A stretch of DNA of 64,000 nucleotides from contig NZ_QAYG01000001.1 in assembly GCF_003053845.1 (NCBI RefSeq), forward strand, positions 1,308,078 to 1,372,077. Reading direction: 5' to 3'. The translations under genes were made by a program, and so were the position numbers. Position 1 is the first letter of the stretch. Every line of letters begins with the position of its first letter. This document shows positions 62,795 to 64,000 of this stretch, piece by piece. This DNA comes from Breoghania corrubedonensis (GTDB lineage: Bacteria; Pseudomonadota; Alphaproteobacteria; Rhizobiales; Stappiaceae). The notes beneath the pieces are model-generated. The model was not told the origin of the DNA. It saw only the letters and a program-made list of their open reading frames with translations, and made no database searches.

Positions 62795-63053
62795 TCCCCA
62801 TCATCCGGATTGTCGCCCACACTTCCAACCAGCGGCCCGTTGGCTTCCAATCAGCCGTGCTTGAAATCCCAGCCTTGGGGTGATTGGAGCGGCCGGGCCT
62901 GTCAGGTGCGTCGGTCGGCTCCGTGAATTTTGCTGCGCTTTTATCTCCAGGTGCGGAGGGTTCGTCACGCCGCCGCCAACTGGCAGTTGCACCCTGCCTC
63001 CAGAATCGACTAACTGCCATATATGGCATCTAAATCAATATTGGCAGTCAGAT
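62795..63053. promoter_or_regulatory. Divergent promoter gap with palindromic operator
   Basis: Gap between the ardC leader region and the plus-strand HTH gene. At 63015-63028 it has the perfect 14-bp palindrome TGCCATATATGGCA, with a further TATGGC half-site overlapping the start codon region at 63053-63058. This is a likely autoregulatory operator for the downstream XRE protein. No other gene is visible in the gap. Confidence 0.6.
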
Positions 63054-63437
63054 ATGGCGGTTAAGATACACTCCATTGGTGCGCGTCGAGCCATTGTGGC
63101 ATTGGGAGCGAACATCAAGACAGCTCGCTTGAAGCGGCGCATCTCGGTGAAGGATTTCGCCGAGCGAGCCAGTGTGTCCGAGAGGACCATCATCCGACTG
63201 GAAAAGGGCGACGACGGCGTCAGTATCGGCACGCTGGCCATGGCCTGCCTCGTGCTCGGTGAAATCGAGAGCGTTTCGACTCTTCTCGATCCGGGCTCCG
63301 ACGAGGTCGGGCTGCTTCTCGACCGAGAGGCGCTCCCGAAGCGGATCGATCGGAAGCGAGGACCCAGACAGCCAGGGGCGCGGACGGGAAAGCCCGCTCT
63401 CCCGGGCGTCGATGACGACGAAGGGGTGGGTTTCTGA
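63054..63437 (+). CDS. XRE/HipB-like helix-turn-helix regulator
   Basis: Protein of 127 aa. The HTH (ALGANIKTARLKRRISVKDFAERASVSERTIIRLEKG) is XRE-type; a basic tail (RIDRKRGPRQPGARTGKP) follows. HipB-like proteins often precede a HipA kinase; the next gene here instead encodes an AbiEi-type antitoxin. It probably binds the palindrome upstream of itself. The frame is open to 62880, but the ATG at 63054 gives the family start. Confidence 0.85.
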   Translation: MAVKIHSIGARRAIVALGANIKTARLKRRISVKDFAERASVSERTIIRLEKGDDGVSIGTLAMACLVLGEIESVSTLLDPGSDEVGLLLDREALPKRIDRKRGPRQPGARTGKPALPGVDDDEGVGF

Positions 63438-63593
63438 ACCCGAAACGATGTCGCTTCTGACGAGAGCAAGCATTGGTGCTTGATACCGACTGCCGACAGC
63501 GCCCCTCTCAGCGCCAAAGGCTCAAAGAACGCTGACCTGATGGAAGGCTTTCGCTTTTCCTTCACCGTTCTGTGTGATACAAATCCTCACATC

Positions 63594-64000
63594 ATGGATG
63601 CTGAAGTGCGAGAACATATATCGATGCCCAAGACCCGCTCCCAACGCGAGACAGCCCGCGATCTCCTCGCGGCGCGTGGGATTCTGCGCCTTGCGGAACT
63701 CAGGAACGCCGGCGTGACCGCTGCAACCGTCAGCCGTATGGAAAAGGATGGCGAGGTCATCCGCCTGGCGCGCGGGCTCTACCAGCTCCCCGACGCAGAG
63801 CTCGACGCAAACCACAGCCTCGCCGAGGCGGCCAAGCGTTTCCCCAAGGGCGTGATCTGCCTCGTCTCGGCGCTCGCCTTTCATGGAATCACGGATCAGC
63901 TTCCCAAGAAGGTGTGGATGGCGATCGGCCGGAACGACTGGACGCCGAAGCCGAGCGACATGCCTGTCCGTGTAGTGCGTTTCTCGGACGATCTGCTTGC
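63594..64000 (+). CDS. AbiEi-type antitoxin/transcriptional regulator, 5' part
   Basis: Gene continues beyond the right edge. The visible ~135 residues begin with a HTH (SQRETARDLLAARGILRLAELRNAGVTAATVSRMEKDGEVIRLARGLYQLPD) and continue FPKGVICLVSALAFHGITDQLP, characteristic of AbiEi antitoxins of type IV toxin-antitoxin systems. A second in-frame ATG at 63624 (MPKTRSQRE) is equally likely. If an AbiEii nucleotidyltransferase follows, this is an abortive-infection/stabilisation module. Confidence 0.8.
   Translation, partial: MDAEVREHISMPKTRSQRETARDLLAARGILRLAELRNAGVTAATVSRMEKDGEVIRLARGLYQLPDAELDANHSLAEAAKRFPKGVICLVSALAFHGITDQLPKKVWMAIGRNDWTPKPSDMPVRVVRFSDDLL

Noticed and set aside
21120-64000. 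Integrase gene of the ICE
   Set aside because: No tyrosine or serine recombinase motif appears in any frame; it must be outside the window or lost.

Overview
The window is high-GC alphaproteobacterial DNA. Chromosomal gene content and order (phaZ, hemW-rdgB-rph opposed to hrcA, secB, a RegB/ActS-RegA/ActR redox pair, an SOS-boxed mmcB) suggest a Hyphomicrobiales (Rhizobiales)-type bacterium. The species cannot be fixed from sequence alone.

Positions 1 to about 11.4 kb are ordinary core chromosome: PHB depolymerase (cut by the window edge), porphyrin/heme chaperone HemW, ITP pyrophosphatase, RNase PH, heat-shock repressor HrcA, a MoeB/ThiF-like activating enzyme, SecB, the RegB/RegA pair, a DUF1284 protein, MmcB and a PAS-only signalling protein. 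It ends at a broken tRNA-Arg followed by an intact tRNA-Arg(CCG) at 11574-11650, the probable junction with accessory DNA.

From 11.65 to 20.9 kb lies a carbonyl-reduction island: one MDR-type oxidoreductase, three aldo/keto reductases, one SDR, one NAD-dependent epimerase/reductase, and two AraC-type regulators, each divergent from the operon it probably controls.

From 21.1 kb to the right edge is the backbone of an integrative conjugative element resembling the Tn4371-like/Rhizobiales ICE group. Read right to left it runs ardC-radC, parB, two small unknown genes, a methyltransferase-helicase fusion, a Toprim protein, DUF2493, DUF736, DUF2285 genes, alpA-type HTH, repA, parA, RHH, DUF2840, traF, DUF736, lytic transglycosylase, relaxase, traG, copG, then trbB-C-D-E-J-K-L-F-G-I and DUF2274. 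No integrase is visible; it may lie beyond the right edge. Three cargo blocks interrupt this mostly minus-strand backbone: EamA exporters with Lrp/LysR regulators (30.9-37.0 kb), an epoxide-hydrolase-like enzyme (39.8-40.6 kb) and a methyltransferase (50.7-51.4 kb). The right edge carries an HTH regulator with a palindromic operator and the start of an AbiEi-type antitoxin gene.

The most interesting non-coding signal is a set of structured 5' leaders in front of parB, ardC and the methyltransferase-helicase gene. They share an outer stem enclosing an inner hairpin; in two of them the inner stem changes by compensatory substitutions while the AGAGG loop stays the same. They fit the reported radC RNA motif and suggest an RNA-level regulon for genes acting when the element enters or maintains itself in a new cell.
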